Source of the DNA: Ilumatobacteraceae bacterium
GTDB lineage: Bacteria; Actinomycetota; Acidimicrobiia; Acidimicrobiales; Ilumatobacteraceae
Direction of reading: 5' to 3'
NCBI GenBank assembly: GCA_016650435.1
Contig: JAENVT010000019.1
Span: 1 to 6,353, forward strand
DNA: 6,353 nucleotides
Positions 5,545 through 6,353 of the stretch are shown one piece after another (position 1 is the stretch's first letter; each line of letters opens with the position of its first letter). The translations under genes and the position numbers were made by a program. The notes under the pieces are model-generated. The model was given only the letters and a program-made list of their open reading frames with translations. It ran no database searches and had not been told where the DNA came from.

Positions 5545-5913
5545 ATGGCAGTTGATGACAAGGTCGTAGTCGGCCAAACCCACGCGGCGGATGACGCCGA
5601 GGCAGTGCTGATCGGGTACCTGCTCGGGGTCGAGGCATTGCGCGCCGGGAAGCAGGCCCTCATGTGGCTCACCAAAGACGGTGTACTACTTGCCACCAAG
5701 GGCTACTCCGACGACATCGTGGTGCCCGGAGCGCCGTCAATCAAAGATCTTCATGCCGAGTACATCGACAAAGGTGGCCGGTTCTTCGCCTGCCCCGTGT
5801 GTGTGAAGACTCACGGTCTCGACGCAGCCGAATGGGTGCAGGGCGCTGAAGTCAAAGGCGCCCCGTCGCTGTACGAGTTCACTGCCGGTGGAGCCTTGAT
5901 ATTCAACTACTGA
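5545..5913 (+). CDS. DsrE/DsrF-like family protein with CPVC motif
   Basis: A 122-residue small alpha/beta protein, probably cytoplasmic. The start has a short strand (KVVVGQTHAADDAEAVLIGYLLGVEAL, residues 6-32), then the helix-strand pattern typical of DsrE/F folds: QALMWLTKDGVLLATKGY (37-54), SIKDLHAEYIDKGGRFFACPVCVKTHGL (65-92) and a C-terminal ALIFNY strand. The Cys pair C83-P-V-C86 lies where DsrE/TusD-type proteins carry the Cys that receives and passes on sulfane sulfur. In this cluster it is a natural partner for the rhodaneses. ATG 5545 is preceded by AAGGAG (5533-5538) at 6 nt. It lies 29 nt after the ArsM-like stop, with no clear terminator between them, so it is probably in the same operon. 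The specific acceptor is unknown. Confidence 0.87.
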   Translation: MAVDDKVVVGQTHAADDAEAVLIGYLLGVEALRAGKQALMWLTKDGVLLATKGYSDDIVVPGAPSIKDLHAEYIDKGGRFFACPVCVKTHGLDAAEWVQGAEVKGAPSLYEFTAGGALIFNY

Positions 5914-5944
5914 TCGACAGTTGAAGCCGGCACAACGATCAGTA
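5902..5944. repeat. Two overlapping, mutually exclusive inverted repeats after the DsrE-like gene
   Basis: IR-a: TTCAACT (5902-5908) and AGTTGAA (5919-5925), perfect 7 bp with a 10-nt spacer. IR-b: TACTGATCG (5908-5916) and CGATCAGTA (5936-5944), perfect 9 bp with a 19-nt spacer. The left arm of IR-b lies mostly in the loop of IR-a, so the RNA could form one or the other, or a pseudoknot. The DsrE stop codon (5911-5913) is inside. There is no T-run after either, so this is not a standard intrinsic terminator. The TTCAA/TTGAA ends recall the operator half-sites, but the spacing is longer (14 rather than 8). Confidence 0.6.
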
Positions 5945-5977
5945 CCCGACGAGCGTTCAAAAAGGAATGGCCCGACC

Positions 5978-6353
5978 ATGACCAACTTCAATTCGGCACC
6001 GCACTTCGGGCTCGTGCTGGACTGCGCTGATCCCGAACGCCTCGCCGAATTCTGGGCCGAGGCGCTGGGCTACGCCAACGTCGGCTCTGCCGGTGTCTAC
6101 GTCGCGCTGTACCCGCGAGAAGGCAACGGCCCGAAGTTGCTGCTGCAACGAGTGACCGAACCAAAGGCGACCAAGAATCGGATGCACCTCGACATCGAGG
6201 TTCCCGACATCGATGTCGAAGCCGACCGCCTGTCCGGCCTCGGCGCACAACGGGTCAGCGACGACACATGCAGCGAACACGGCAGCACCTGGATCCTGAT
6301 GGCTGATCCCGAAGGCAACGAGTTCTGCATCTGCGACAACGGAAGCCCCGCAA
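5978..6353 (+). CDS. VOC (glyoxalase/dioxygenase) superfamily protein, 3' partial
   Basis: 125 codons are visible and the frame is still open at the right edge; VOC proteins of this type are often about 120-130 residues, so little is probably missing. The N-terminal half begins HFGLVLDCADPERLAEFWAEALGY (residues 9-32), the common betaalphabetabetabeta start of the Glyoxalase_6/PhnB-like group. The second half has RMHLDIEVPDIDVEADRL (68-85) and STWILMADPEGNEFCIC (103-119), with H70 and E115 near the usual metal-ligand positions. Substrate unknown; VOC proteins include glyoxalase I, extradiol dioxygenases, thiol transferases and C-As lyase (ArsI), but I see no ArsI-type vicinal Cys pair. ATG 5978 follows AGGA (5963-5966) at 11 nt, a rather long gap. 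It is probably the fourth gene of the operon, 64 nt after the DsrE-like gene across an inverted-repeat region. Confidence 0.82.
   Translation, partial: MTNFNSAPHFGLVLDCADPERLAEFWAEALGYANVGSAGVYVALYPREGNGPKLLLQRVTEPKATKNRMHLDIEVPDIDVEADRLSGLGAQRVSDDTCSEHGSTWILMADPEGNEFCICDNGSPA

Noticed and set aside
5967..5981. A four-codon leader peptide (ATG 5967) whose TGA overlaps the VOC start
   Set aside because: The purine-rich AGGA ends directly against this ATG, leaving no room for ribosome positioning; probably chance.
5978..6353. ArsI-type C-As lyase identity for the VOC protein
   Set aside because: It would suit an arsenic cluster, but I see no adjacent Cys pair of the ArsI type; the Cys present (C16, C98, C117, C119) do not match it convincingly.

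Overview
This is a high-GC (roughly 60-65 % by eye), densely packed bacterial window. The codon use, the GTG starts, the ATGA/GTGA start-stop overlaps and the protein families suggest an actinobacterium, possibly an Acidimicrobiia-like lineage. I cannot name a species. No stretch longer than about 110 bases lacks a gene, and I see no rRNA, tRNA, CRISPR array or insertion sequence.

The main result is that two genes appear to encode selenoproteins through in-frame UGA codons that a standard gene caller reads as stops. (1) At the left edge, a PCYCGC (CYCXC) family protein (1-291, 5' end outside the window) reads through TGA 148-150 to give U-G-I-C where the family has C-G-I-C. (2) An ArsM-like SAM methyltransferase (4742-5515) reads through TGA 5345-5347 to give WTG-U-IAGG where ArsM relatives carry a conserved Cys. 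In both, homology continues in frame after the UGA. In both, a hairpin with G as the second loop base lies 18-19 nt downstream, as expected for a bacterial SECIS element. No selA, selB, selC or selD is present here, so that machinery must be elsewhere in the genome.

Layout. 1-945 (+): the PCYCGC selenoprotein, then a METTL7/thiol-methyltransferase-like SAM methyltransferase. 946-3964 (-): an operon read from right to left, namely a metallo-beta-lactamase/double-rhodanese protein (persulfide dioxygenase-like), an MFS transporter and a single-domain rhodanese, joined by 4-nt overlaps. 3965-4070: a divergent control region with two 16-bp operator-like palindromes and two overlapping promoters, exactly symmetric about 4017.5. 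4071-6353 (+): an ArsR-family repressor fused to a rhodanese, the ArsM-like selenoprotein, a DsrE-like protein with a CPVC motif, and a VOC/glyoxalase-like protein cut by the right edge.

Taken together, the divergent cluster looks like a thiol/persulfide (or selenide/arsenic) response island. The ArsR-rhodanese probably senses a reactive sulfur, selenium or arsenic species and controls both arms. The rhodaneses, MBL protein and DsrE protein would relay or oxidise sulfane sulfur (or selenium), the methyltransferases would methylate a soft nucleophile or metalloid, and the MFS protein would export a product. The assignment of each family is fairly firm; the substrate of the pathway is inference.
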